A stretch of DNA of 64,000 nucleotides from Polymyxa betae. Taxonomy: Eukaryota > Endomyxa > Phytomyxea > Plasmodiophorida > Plasmodiophoridae. This document shows, one piece after another, positions 9,600 to 20,376 of the stretch (its first letter is position 1; each line of letters starts with the position of its first letter). The notes under the pieces are model-generated. The model did not search any database. It had not been told where the DNA came from and was given only the letters and a program-made list of their open reading frames with translations. The translations under genes were made by a program, and so were the position numbers. The DNA is taken from positions 1-64,000 of the forward strand of contig RBZT01000435.1 in NCBI GenBank assembly GCA_003693705.1, given 5' to 3'.

Positions 9600-10836
9600 C
9601 GTGCACACTTAAGCCGGCTACTTCTGGAAGGTTGCTCCCGATGAAAAGGCTACTCTAAGCGTAGCTTTCTCAGAGCCACCCTGGTAGACGATCGCGGTTA
9701 CTTCTTGTCTTACATTCTCATCTGTTATTTTTGTGTGGGCTTATCTATTGTGCAGGCGACGCCGCTGCGGGGCTTATGTGAACGGGACAACGAGCGTTGA
9801 ATGTGATCAGCGACAGGCGCGCCTGCCTGGAACGAGTGGCAAGTGGTCTAAGACAAACAAGCGGCCTTAGCTTCTTTCGAACCGGTTGCTAATGCGCGAC
9901 CATTCTGCCTAAAGATTGCTTTTATGCCTCATCGTTTAATTGTGATCTCGTCGACACCGTTGAGCGATTGACACCACGTTTGCAGCGAAGCTCGGAACGT
10001 ACCATAGGTCGTTGGGTTTGACGTACGCTGCCTGCGTTTGCCGATGATATTGAGTTCACCGGCATTGAAGACTCATCACCGATGATGATGGCTGAGTTGG
10101 TGACGGGACATGCGTCACTATCATCGAGATCAGGGCGGTCATTAGGGGGCGGCCGCGCCCTAACTCGATGTACCATAGTTTGTCGATCACTTTCGCCGCT
10201 GCTTCAGATGCATGAATTAATTATTTATATACATCAACAGCTTTCAAAGACACCAACCACAATATCATTACAGATACGAGTAAGTTGATGCTGCATAATC
10301 TCATGATCAAATCTCTCCTGGTTTTCTGGAAGTAGTTTAGATGGAGACTCCAGCATGATCTGCAACATGTTTTATCGAATCTGGCATGATGACCTATATG
10401 ACAACAATGTCAATAGCAGAAGGGACCCTGCGCACCGATGCCGAAATCGTCCATGTCTGCCATTGCTCTTTGTTGATAAAGAACTAACGGGACCATTATA
10501 TCATTTTTTTGACATGAGGACCTTGTTTACCATCCAATCTATAAACTTGGCCAAGTAGACAGAGCCGGGTCCCTTGATTCGCTTTCCAGTCAACCAAACA
10601 GAGATCATCCTAAGAATCACATATTCATGCTGTTAAATGTCTGACATAGTGATAATGCCATAATCGATATAATGACCAACAACTGGTGATTCTCGTCGTT
10701 GTGAAACGATGATTTTATTGGGGGGTTAAGGATTAGGGTTAGGGTTTAGCTGAGACCCATTGCAAGCAGGTCCAGAATGTAACATTACTAATAACGAAAA
10801 CGCATTTATATATAGAGAGAGAGCTGTATAGATTGG
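9600..10836. other. About 1.2 kb without a convincing gene
   Basis: Short open frames occur (for example 9922-10176 on the minus strand, Ser/Arg-rich) but none has domain content. A telomere-like repeat lies at 10731-10755. Confidence 0.45.
10731..10755. repeat. Interstitial telomere-like repeat
   Basis: The sequence GATTAGGGTTAGGGTTTAGC contains two perfect TTAGGG units and one TTTAG variant, preceded by GGGGTTAAG. It is far too short to be a chromosome end and genes continue on both sides. It matches the AAACCCTA-type motifs found in several introns of this window. Confidence 0.8.
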
Positions 10837-11166
10837 TCATATCTCAGGGAGGGCGACATAGTCGTATGAATGGGTTCTGGTCAGGGCGCCTTCTTCCGGC
10901 ATGTAATCGGCACGATCCAGCAGGTAGTCGCCGCAATCGGAACCGAGCTCGCCCAGCTCCATGGGCAGCTCGGCGGCACCCGGGACCAGCTCGTTGCCAT
11001 CGGCATCGAGCAGGTCGCGTATCGATTCGTCCTGGTCGTAAATGTATTCGGAGATAGCATTGTCGAGGACGTTCTCTGCGATTCTCGACGCCATCTCGAC
11101 GAGTCGCGGGATGGGCCCCGCCCTGATCCCCTCGGTCTCGAAATCCCAATAATTATCGTTTGCCAT
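10837..11166 (-). CDS. Small acidic protein, unknown (possible F-box/elongin-like N-terminus)
   Basis: A 109-codon frame, more GC-rich than its neighbours, starting MANDNYWDFETEGIRAG. The stretch IPRLVEMASRIAENVLDNA followed by ELVPGAAELPMELGE loosely resembles the short helical start of RAD7/elongin A-type proteins (P.L...C...IAENI ... LP.EL). No leucine-rich repeats follow. The C-terminus DYLLDRADYMPEEGALTRTH looks coding. The complementary strand is open as well, typical of GC-rich DNA, so strand choice rests on composition. Function unknown. Confidence 0.4.
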   Translation of the reverse strand: MANDNYWDFETEGIRAGPIPRLVEMASRIAENVLDNAISEYIYDQDESIRDLLDADGNELVPGAAELPMELGELGSDCGDYLLDRADYMPEEGALTRTHSYDYVALPEI

Positions 11167-11509
11167 GTCGGGGGCGTTGATGGATTTGAGGGACGGTCAG
11201 GTCGTCATGACCCTGGCCCCCGGGAGTCCATCAGAATCGAGCTCCGGCCATGGATTCGTGATCAATCCGATATCAATCCCATCAATGCCGGGGTAGTATG
11301 ACCAGTTCCTGCAGACTTGCCACGAAATCATCACGCTTCCTGTAAGCGATGAATGATCGCCATCATCTTGGAGGTATCGTCTATCGAAACAATTGACATA
11401 GAAAGGAATATTCCGAAATTCAACATTTCAATCTTGTAAGCGCCTGTCACATTGCGGTTTTTATTTCGTGAAAATCAGCCCTGCTGGTGCATTCAACCTG
11501 ATCGGTGGT

Positions 11510-11690
11510 TTTCGGGTCGGAATTCAGGCGAAAGAATGGATTAGTTCGGAGTCTCATAGGTGACGGACTCGTTCAGTGTCCTGATTCCAGAGATATCCTG
11601 ATGAGCTGTCGAATCTTAAACGACCTTGAGAAATTCATCAGCCTTGCCGTAGTTCTCCTGAAATCAAGCCAGACTTTTATCGTTCGTGGT
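11510..11690 (-). pseudogene. Decayed fragment of a GH18 chitinase (C-terminal part)
   Basis: The minus strand reads FQENYGKADEFLKVV, stop, then DSTAHQD and LNESVTYETPN. It runs parallel to IQENFTKANGFERIWDPTAD and NEFVTYEAPN of the intact chitinase 400 bp further along. At DNA level, GGAGTCTCATAGGTGACGGA matches GGTGCCTCATACGTGACGAA. In-frame stops and small indels show that it is a relic of a tandem duplicate. Confidence 0.7.
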
Positions 11691-11932
11691 CTTGTACGCC
11701 GAGACCCAGCTGGCTAGAATTCTATCCGCATAAGTTATTTATGCTGCCTCATCTTGTGTGAGCAGGCGTGCTGATGCGCTCCAACGCCCCGAATGGCTTT
11801 CGGGAAGTATTAGAAGGTCGTTCCGTTTGATCATTCGTTAACTGAGTGTTTAATCACCAAAAGGCTTTAGTAATCTCTTAATGCAAATATCGAAATGTAT
11901 TGATGATGGTTTGGATGAAAAGATGAAGGCGA

Positions 11933-13439
11933 TCAGCAGAAGCATGATTGGCGATAGGATTTCTTCGCCAAACCTAATCCCTGAAGGAGTTTTTGAAGAA
12001 TGACAGCTTTACTATCGTACGACAATTCCCACATAAACATTCCTAGACGACACACATTTAGAGCTGCGATTCCTAAGCATAAATCGACGAAGACCGACCA
12101 CGAAGCTTCTTCTGGAGAGCGTACTGGGCCTTGATGAAGGACGAATTCGGTGCCTCATACGTGACGAATTCGTTCGTCTCCTCATTATAGAGATATCCAG
12201 CATCAGCAGTCGGGTCCCAGATACGTTCGAATCCATTCGCCTTGGTGAAGTTCTCCTGAATATCGTCGAAACTGGGCGTTGCCTCCGGTGACGAATTATA
12301 GCCCGATCCGATCAGCTTGGATTTCGCCCCCAGAAACTCTTTTGCATACAGAGGAACACCCGTAACCAACTTAGACGGATCGACGCCGCCATCCAGATAG
12401 ACTTTATGACAGTCAGCGACAGATTCAGATTCATCAATAATTCATACGTTGGACAGCATCGACGAAGCCAGGCTTGAAGGGTGCATTATGAGCGGTGACG
12501 TCCATCCATGGGCCAGCGAAATCCTGAGAAGGCATTAACAACAGGGAAACCCTAAACCCTAGCAATGTACATAGATCATGAGGTTGAACCAATCAAGAGT
12601 GCGAGCCATGGCCGGCAGGTCCAGATTCGCGGTCAGCGATTGGCTGATGGCGGTAGCGGCCGTCAACAGCAGCGGCGACTTGCGTTTGTAGAGCTTCTGG
12701 TAGCGGTCCAACTGACGGCGGAGCTCCTGCAGCAGCAGGACGAAGTTCTGCTTGTCGTCCGGCGAGACCGCATTCGTTTCAAGACCGCCTCCAACCGGGT
12801 ACTCCCAACTACAATCAATCTGATCAACGATGATGACCAGAACATGAGAGGACGTTCATACTCGATATCAACACCATCAAACTTGTGCTTGTGAATGTAT
12901 CGAATGACGCTGCGGGCGAACCTCCTGCGAGCCTTAGCTGAGCTAGCGACCGTGCTGAATTCTGTTCATGGGAGTGATTAGCGGAAGGGGATGGTCTCGG
13001 AACCCTAAAACCCTACCTCCGGAATCGGTCCAGCCACCGATAGCGATCAGCTTCTTAAGGTTGGGATTGCATCGCGAGATAGGACCACGAGGGTTGGTCA
13101 AGGCGTCGATCATACCCTGGAAGTATCGCGGCTGTCCAGGGCTCCATTTAGTGTTCTTAATGAGCAGATCAACATCGGTCGCAGGATCACCATAAGCTAC
13201 GAAAGGGGTTTAGAGACAGCGAACGAAATTCCGATCGAAACGCTCACCTATGACGCCATTGGAGGGTTTTGCGAACGCCTGAGAAACGATCAGGTTATGA
13301 GCCGAACGTGTATTTTGCTTACATAGTTGACATGCGTGAGACATCGGGATGGGATATTAAGGGGCGACTGATTCTGAAAGTTCCATGATGCCAAGTACGC
13401 CATCACGACAGTCTTGAGAAGTTGGGCGACATCGACCAT
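11933..13439 (-). CDS. Glycoside hydrolase family 18 chitinase
   Basis: Start at MVDVAQLLKTVVMAYLASWN. Exons join across short introns to give CLTHVNYAFAKPSNGVIAYG (the LTHINYAFA motif), then NLKKLIAIGGWTDSGG (SxGG motif). Best splicing of the next border gives KFDGIDCSWEYPVGGG, the GH18 catalytic motif with the proton-donor Glu present but Ser where DxxDxDxE has its last Asp. LDWFNLMIYDFAGPWMDV follows, then DPSKLVTGVPLYAKEFLG, WDPTADAGYLYNEETN and, after a last intron at about 12050-12105, LRGMFMWELSYDSK (the usual GGVMxWE end). The barrel is complete, ~380 residues. No signal peptide is evident at this start. Two introns carry telobox-like repeats. Decayed paralogous fragments flank the gene on both sides. 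Confidence 0.88.
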
Positions 13440-13529
13440 CTTGACTAGAACGATGCGATAGCGTAATGAAGGAGATTGTTGTCAAAGGAGAACGCCGTAT
13501 TAACCTCTCGCATGATCCGACGCAAGTAT

Positions 13530-13634
13530 ACGTTGATTGCGTTACACTGGGGGACACCCTCAACGTTGATTGCGTTACACCGGGAGACTCATCCGTTAAC
13601 GTTGAATGCGTTACACTGAGAGACTCAACCGTCA
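13530..13634. repeat. Tandem repeat, three units of 33-36 bp
   Basis: Units start at 13530, 13563 and 13599, each beginning ACGTTGATTGCGTTACAC (third unit GAATGCG) and continuing (T/C)GGGGGAC or similar. The period is a multiple of three, so frames stay open on both strands. The array lies ~90-200 bp upstream of the chitinase start, so it may be part of its promoter. Confidence 0.8.
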
Positions 13635-13689
13635 ACGTCCACCAAGGCGAAGTGTGTGGGAAAAAAGTGCGTGACGGCATGAGATAAAT

Positions 13690-14373
13690 AAATGCGTGCG
13701 CTTAGTCTATTTTGTTCGCATCTCTGGATCAATTCTTATTGTGGTTCTTCGTAGATCTGTTTCGTCATCTTCCAGCGTCTTCGCTCTTTTTCCGGTTCCC
13801 TCTCTATACCTCGGCACTTGCGTAGTGTTGGGTTTATTATACTCGAATCGTGATTGTTAGAAATCAGAGAACGAGACCCCTTACATAGATAATGAGGTTA
13901 AACCAGTCAAGGAGGCCAGCTATGGCCGGCAGGCGCCGCCAACGAGAGCGGTTGAATGATGATTCGCGTCGACCAAGTCCTTTATTACGGTTATCATTTG
14001 CATCCATTTCTACATGCGGTTACTTATCTCGATATCGGCCTCAGGTGTCATGATGTGGCCGAGAGAATATCTGGATGAGGTTTGAGACAAGATCGGGATT
14101 ATAGAGAATCTGCAGTGATATCGGACCTCTATTTCATTTCTTGTGTGTTTAATTATTGTCAAATGCATTTTGTAATACAGATTCAAGATTCATCTTACCA
14201 GTTAATCATTGTTCAGAAGTTGTTCGTTCTTTTTCTTTATTTAAGTTCATGTTGAGCTGGGCCAAATGTAACAGATCGTTGGGTCTGCTCGATTTCATCT
14301 GCTTGTTGCGGTGCCGAACTCGTGCATTCGTCACAGAAGAATTTCGACAATTGCCTTCACAACTATCGTCATC
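13690..14373. other. Intergenic DNA with one chitinase relic
   Basis: Apart from the relic at about 13882-13935, no gene or repeat is recognised between the tandem array and the dynein intermediate chain start. Confidence 0.5.
13882..13935 (-). pseudogene. Short chitinase relic
   Basis: ACATAGATAATGAGGTTAAA, then CCAGTCAAGGAGGCCAGCTA and TGGCCGGCAGG, is a near copy of 12568-12620 in the intact chitinase (ACATAGATCATGAGGTTGAA and following bases). That segment covers the end of an exon and the first bases of an intron. Only ~50 bp are left, so it is a fossil of a second chitinase copy. Confidence 0.65.
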
Positions 14374-17350
14374 ATGGGTGACGATCTCGCCAACGACATT
14401 GTCCCGATATTCATTCCCGAGAAGAGCCTGGTCAAATATGGCATGAAACTATCCGACGACATTGGCCATTCGGTAATCCCTGCATGCATCTGTCAATATT
14501 AAACGTGAGATGGGCATCAGGTGCCAATGCATTCGTTCGATACGAAACAGATCCAGGACGAGCTCAGTGCTCTCGGGTTCATGTGCGATTTTCACGCCGT
14601 TCGAGATAAGGTGTTCGCCTGGACACAGCCCACCATTCTCGTCGTCAAAGACGATCAGGGTCGGGTCGTCCTGGCCCCCGTCGTCATGCAAATAGTGATG
14701 ACTGGGATCCAGGGCTCTATGGCGAGAATTATTTCTGGGCGGCATCAGAGGCGCTGATGCAGCGATACAATCCCAGCGAGGCTGGGGGCGTTGTGCCCGG
14801 CGAGCCGCAGGTTGGTACTGATCCGAATCCAGCGATGATGGTGACGAATGCGTTGGCAGGAAACGGAAGCGGAATTGGCAGCGAGGCTGCAGAGAGAAGA
14901 GGAAGAACGCCTCGCTGAGACCAAGCTGCTGACGTACGAGGAACCCGATTGGACGCCGCGGCCATGGTTCAGCCTCGGAAGCGAAGCGGAGATCGACCAG
15001 CAATACGTTGAGGGCAGGTTGGTCTCTCTCGGGGGCGCTGCGACAATCGTGTATCGGCTGAGACGGCGATCAGGAACTCCCGGCCGCCGACCTCGTTGCA
15101 GTTCCTGCGCGCCAGGAAACATTTCGGCCGCAAATGCCAGTTCGACAACGTCGACGTGAAAGAGTCGCAGCTGATCACCTGCAATCGTCAGATCGACAAG
15201 AACTACGACCTTCGGAAACTGACGCTGAACGGCGAGTTCCAATCGGCGCCGTCACGAACCGATGCGGCCGTTCAGGTCATCATGTTCATGAGATCTGTTT
15301 CCGAGGCGTCTGAGACCTTGTTGCAGATATCGAATTTCCGATCGGTGAATAAAGCGACGATCTACAACGCCATCAGCATGACCGAGACCGAGCAAACCAT
15401 GGCTCTGGAGAGCGCCGATCTGCAGCGCGCCGTCAAGCTGGCGTCGCCCATCATCCATAAAGCCATCGAGCAGAACCTGACCGTCAACATCTTCAAGGAC
15501 GACTTGGAGATCGCCGATTCCCAGGAGATGTCGCTCGGGACGAAATCCGACAGCGTCAAGTAAGATTCCTTCGATCGAGCTCGTCGCCACCAGATCGTCA
15601 TTGTTGAGCAGATTCTTCAATACGTTCGTCGACCTGGTCCATAGTAAGAATCGTCGCATCACGGCCATCGATTGGGACAAGTTCCGACCCGGTTCGATCG
15701 CCGTCAGCTGTGCTCGGTTTCGAACCGCCGATGAGGTCGAGCAGTTCGTTCGTCGTTGCGCGAACGTCGTATTGATCGTGGATGCAGAGAGTGGAGGTGT
15801 CCGGCAGTCCTCAACCGAGCTCGGTCCTGGTCTGGAATTTCAACGATCTCATTCATCCGGAGATGGTCCTGGAAGCGCCCGACGAGGTCGAACGCCGTCG
15901 TCGCCTCGCCTGCATCCTACTGACCGTGTTGAAGGTTTTCACATTTCGATCGAATCCGAAAGCGCCGCATCTCGTCATTGCAGGTCTCGCCAACGGTCAG
16001 CTCGTTCTTTGGAACACGAACAATCGGCGTCTGGTGGCGAAAACGAGCGACGTGCAGCGCGACCAAGATGCGGAAGGCGTCGATCATGGCTCGGTGTCTT
16101 CGATCGTCCATGTTGATCCAGTTATGATCTCTTATACAGGTATGGAATCTGCAACACGAAATCCACGAAATCACGAAGGTTTCTCTGAATCGTTGCAGAG
16201 AAGTCGCATAGTCGTCCTGTACAAGATCTGCAATGGTTGGCGACCGGATCAGAGGTCCATAAACGTGGCGATCTGCTGACGACGTCCGAGGCGTATAGCG
16301 TGCAGTTCGCATCGCTCGCCGGCGATGGTTATCTGCTGTTCTGGGATATTCGCGGTGATGTCGCTAATCAAGACCAGCATGGAGAATCGAATGAGGCATG
16401 GAAGTTGCTGGTTTGACGACGCCTGCATTGAACCTGGATGGAACAGAGCGATTTCCGATGGACGCCGGTCTTCTCTGTACAGATTAACGGGTTCAATGCG
16501 ACGCGAATGCATCTCTGGAACGATTCCAAGTGCTCGGCGATCTATGCGAATGAGAACGGGACCATCGTCCTGGGAACGTGGCTCCCGAGAAAGGAATCGA
16601 ACAACGCAGACGTATTCGTTGCTCATTATGGGTGAGATGGTTCTGATATAGATCTTAGGACCTGGCGGCTGAACAAACCAATAATAACGTGATCATCGCC
16701 AGCTCACAAGCTCATATGTTATCCATCAATGCTATTCAGGTAAGAGGATATCGCCCTTTTAAAGAGAAACATTCAGCTCTGCGATTCAGGTGTTGCCGGA
16801 TTTTCCCGATCTCGTACTAACCGTCGGCGATTGGTCGTTCACGATCTTCCGAATTGTCGACAAGAAGAAACTGCAACGAATCTTCACATCTGGTTGCGCT
16901 GACGATTACGTCACTGGTTCATGAGATCGTTTTACGGTTTGATTCAGCTGATCCGTCTGCATAGATGCTGTGTTATGTCCAACTAGACCGGGGGTTGTTG
17001 TGGCATCAAAGGCGAATGGGTCGCTGGATGTCTGGGATCTCTGCGATCAGTCTCATAAACCCATCACTCACGATATGATGGTTTCATCGACAGCGATTTC
17101 TTGCATTCAATTCCGTCCGATGAAGTACCCCAATGCTGGCTCGCAGACGATCATTCCATATCTGGCTGTGGGCGATTGCTTTGGAACGTTGAATGTCATT
17201 CAGCTTCCAGTAAATTTCACAACGCCCGTTCCGAACGAGCTGCCGATTATGCAGGCGTTCTATGAGCGCGAAGGACGCCGCTTCGAGTATTTCGAGAGTT
17301 TGAGGCAAGATAAGAAGCAACAGCAGCAGCAGCAATCCGTTGCCGATTAA
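14374..17350 (+). CDS. Axonemal dynein intermediate chain, WDR63/DNAI3 family
   Basis: Start at MGDDLANDIVPIFIPEKSL. Exons continue with VPMHSFDTKQIQDELSALGF and CDFHAVRDKVFAWTQPTILV, then WFSLGSEAEIDQQYVE (the conserved W.SLGSE..I element of WDR63). A middle region joins SKNRRITAIDWDKFRPGSIA to PSSVLVWNFNDLIHPEMVLE, then PHLVIAGLANGQLVLWNTNN: WD40 repeats with the (V)W(N/S)F.D..HP..(V/M)LE motif typical of this family. The end, IIPYLAVGDCFGTLNVIQLP then FYEREGRRFEYFESL and a short polyQ, fits the DNAI3 tail. The protein is a subunit of inner-arm dynein I1/f in motile cilia, so the organism should have a flagellated stage. It converges on ARFRP1 with 14 bp between stop codons. Confidence 0.85.
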
Positions 17351-17364
17351 ACTATATTACTTGT

Positions 17365-18117
17365 TCAATCCCTCATTTGTCGAAGCCTTTCAGCTCGGTT
17401 GCTTCCGGGCAGTTGGCCAAGTAGCCATTGGAGCGATTGAGCGAGTCCATCGCCATTTAATGCGACCACACCGACAGCTCTACAGACGGCGATTTCGTCT
17501 AAATCCAACAAATTTCTTATTATGTCTGGTGGTAATGCATCTGGAAGATCTTGCTTGTTAGCTAGAATGAGAACGGGCGCGTCGGACAGATCTGGATGTC
17601 CCATAACAGCCTTCAGTTCGGCTTTGACTTCCTCAATACGATGGCGATCAGAAGCATCAACGACGTAAATAATGCCATTAGCTTCCGAATAGTATTTATC
17701 CCAGATGACCTAAGCAATGATGGATGAAAATCATTCACATCAAGGGAACTTCGATACAGACCCGAAGCCCTGATTGGCCACCGACGTCCCAAATAGTTAT
17801 ATCACCAAGATCGCAAACAAAACGAGTCACTGTGCTAAGAGATTTCACAAACGGAAGCGCCGTTCAAACAATTTAGCATTACAGTTGAAGCCGATCGTTG
17901 GAGTGATTACGGGAAGATTCTCATTCGGCTTGGAATTCGGATCGAACAGCAATCGAAATTGTTCGAGGCAGGTCGTTTTTCCAGCATTGTCCAATCCTTA
18001 AAAAGAAACGATTACCAGGTCGGTACAACACTGGCAAGACGTCTGACCGATTATCAGAAGCTGGTATTGCTCCTGGCGGAAAAGCGACGTATACACATGC
18101 TTCAGAATGGCAAACAT
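17365..18117 (-). CDS. ARFRP1: Arf-like GTPase, ARFRP1/Arl3p type
   Basis: Reconstructed from exons: MFAILKHVYTSLFRQEQYQL, LIIGLDNAGKTTCLEQFRLL (P-loop, after an intron with acceptor TTTTTAAG), PVITPTIGFNSTVTRF, DITIWDVGGQSGLR joined across ~50 nt to VIWDKYYSEANGIIYVVDAS, then APVLILANKQDLPDA (NKQD). WDKYY.E..G.IYV.D and the Met start without Gly2 are typical of ARFRP1, which acts at the trans-Golgi in recruiting ARL1 and golgins; other Arf proteins have Gly2 for myristoylation. The SAL/C G5 motif is divergent (VVALNGDG). Four exons. Confidence 0.82.
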
Positions 18118-18349
18118 GCAAGTCTGGCTGCTGGTCCTGCAGCGTCGATTAGCCGCAGGGACCTCGAAAGCAGCAGGATGAAAGAGATATTCCACTAGAA
18201 GAGTGATGACTGAAGATTTTCCGGCGAGGCCTCATTTCTTGTAAAATGATGTTTATTATAACGTATGCAATTATTAGATTAGAATATCAAGACTGGCTTG
18301 CATGTACGCAGTTACTCAATAGAATATAATATTAAGGTTATTTTTGTCA

Positions 18350-19402
18350 TTAAATGGTCAAACTGCTGGTGATTTCAAACTCGACAGTGATATTTGCCAA
18401 TCCTGGAAATGATATTAGAATGAAGAATTCGTGTCTATACGATGTTCCTTTGATACCTCGGGCGTAAACAGGTTCGGAAGAATACGGAGGCGAACTAGTG
18501 GCGTCCATCGTTATGTTCTTGCTGTTAGCCAGATCCTGCATAATCTCGGCGACCTTTGCTATCTCTTTATCAGAGCTAGGAGCAATCATTCCAAGAATGG
18601 AAAGATCTTGATTCAAGCCTGGAACTATAGACCACGAATTGTTAGAGACCGCTTTGCCAATGTGAACCGCACTTGAATAGAGATCAAATGATAATACACC
18701 AATAGGGTCCAAAGCAAATATTGTCGGGTTGACAACATCGAAAGAAGATTCGATCTGGAAAACAGATTCATCGCCGCCAAGAATGTTGAAAGATTTCACG
18801 GTAGGCTTCATTCCACCAAAACCGGCCAAGACCATTCTCTTCTCCATTATCACAGAGCACTGAGTGAGATTCCCGAAAAGATTCGATAATGGAACGACCT
18901 CCAGATTTGAACGCAACCCAACTTCTATAAATGGATTAACCACAAGGTCCCTTGTAAAACTTGCAAATGCGTTTGCATCCCGAATGACAGAAGTGCTGTT
19001 CAGGAGCAGATTAACAGGGCCAGATATTTCCATGGCATCCATTCGAACCTCAGTGACGATAGAATTCCCATAAAGCAGCTCAACAGTTGCAGGCTTGGTA
19101 TAGACGACGTAGGAATCCGGCAAGCTTAGAGAAGCATCAATGGCGATGGAAAACCCGATTTCCGTCGGATGTGTGATGGAAATGAAATTAGCTCGAAGAT
19201 CGGCTTTTTGTAATTCGTTCTGCATGATTCGGGGAATGATCACAAACAGCCCCAATCCTACGATGATAATGACCGTCAAGCAAATCACACACAATGACGC
19301 GATCGTGATATAACAGATGCGACGGTTCTTGGTCGCTATCGAATTCGACACCGATTGTCGGAGCAGCAGCGGCTGGTCCAGGGTGGATCTCATCTGGGTC
19401 AT
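18350..19402 (-). CDS. LEA2/DUF3712-like single-pass membrane protein
   Basis: A single exon of 350 codons. Residues ~30-57 form one strong transmembrane helix (YITIASLCVICLTVIIIVGL and on), giving a short cytosolic N-terminus and a large luminal/extracellular domain of about 290 residues. That part is rich in beta strands (FISITHPTEIGFSIAIDASL; GPVNLLLNSTSVIRD) with several NxS/T sites and no enzyme motif. This plan resembles the LEA2/NDR1-HIN1-like and fungal DUF3712 (Tag1-like) proteins. Its role is unknown. No introns, unlike its neighbours. Confidence 0.65.
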   Translation of the reverse strand: MTQMRSTLDQPLLLRQSVSNSIATKNRRICYITIASLCVICLTVIIIVGLGLFVIIPRIMQNELQKADLRANFISITHPTEIGFSIAIDASLSLPDSYVVYTKPATVELLYGNSIVTEVRMDAMEISGPVNLLLNSTSVIRDANAFASFTRDLVVNPFIEVGLRSNLEVVPLSNLFGNLTQCSVIMEKRMVLAGFGGMKPTVKSFNILGGDESVFQIESSFDVVNPTIFALDPIGVLSFDLYSSAVHIGKAVSNNSWSIVPGLNQDLSILGMIAPSSDKEIAKVAEIMQDLANSKNITMDATSSPPYSSEPVYARGIKGTSYRHEFFILISFPGLANITVEFEITSSLTI

Positions 19403-20376
19403 CTCAGCTGTTCACGACAAATAACGCGCAACCACAATGAAGGACACCCCTTTGAAACTGATCTCTGTCAAAATTTCTCCAATACTGTAATCATGTTAAC
19501 AGGCTGGCTATAATGTTACGTTATCCTATAGAAGATACAGCCAACAAGCTGTCTATAGTCTTGTAGTCATTTCGAATAGGCTGCTCTTGAACGAAGACAT
19601 TACTATTGATGTCGTTGCGCACCCAGCCTTGCCTGCTGACCTTTCAAACGTACAGCATGCGAGGGACCCCATGTGGTGAAGCCTGGAAACATTATGTTTT
19701 GAAGTGCAACTGCAATGAATTCCTGTTTTCTTGTTGACACCTTGATTAGAATTGCTGAATCTTTATTCGATCATAACAGCGGCTGCATTTTCAGCTAAAG
19801 CGTATAAAAATGGAGTGAAGACGTTTAGTTAGTATGTTGAAAATAATAACGGACTCAGCTGTTTCCTTCAGCGCAAGGTTACTTCTGGAGTTTTGTCCAA
19901 GTTGTACTTGTAGGTAAGCAAGTAATTATAGAGCTGTGAGATATTGAAATCAATATGTGGTAACGACGATAGAGAGATCTGAGCTAATCTCGGCCAGAAA
20001 TAGTGCATCTCACGTGCCGTAATGGATGGTGAGAGACTCTTGCATCGCTATGTCTCAGAGTCTGACGAACCGATCCGATTCAACAACTTTTTGACGTGCC
20101 ACAACTTCAAACATTGAAGCGAATGTTGCTAATTAAGAACTTGTTGTTTTGCAATCTCGTTGCAGAGCACAACTTTTAATTTCAAGCTGTATGGTAAACT
20201 GTTTTTTGCCGATTATCACCGCATCCTCAGTAGCAAATTGAACGAAATACTATTGCAAAATTCATTGACTACAGTACCAATTAATGATGTCAGCCTGTGT
20301 TACGAATATGAAGTCACTATTGAGGCTGGCCGGGCAAGCTTTATCGTGAATTCGTGCTGCTAGGATGAATGAAGAA
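19403..20376. other. Intergenic, no supported gene
   Basis: One plus-strand frame at 20160-20363 (67 codons) is preceded by an acceptor-like TTGCAG, but no matching upstream exon or family was found. Confidence 0.4.

Noticed and set aside
10731-10755. Chromosome end
   Set aside because: Only two to three repeat units and genes continue on both sides.
14449-15680. Long Arg/Ser-rich minus-strand frames
   Set aside because: They are the antisense of the dynein intermediate chain exons in GC-rich DNA.
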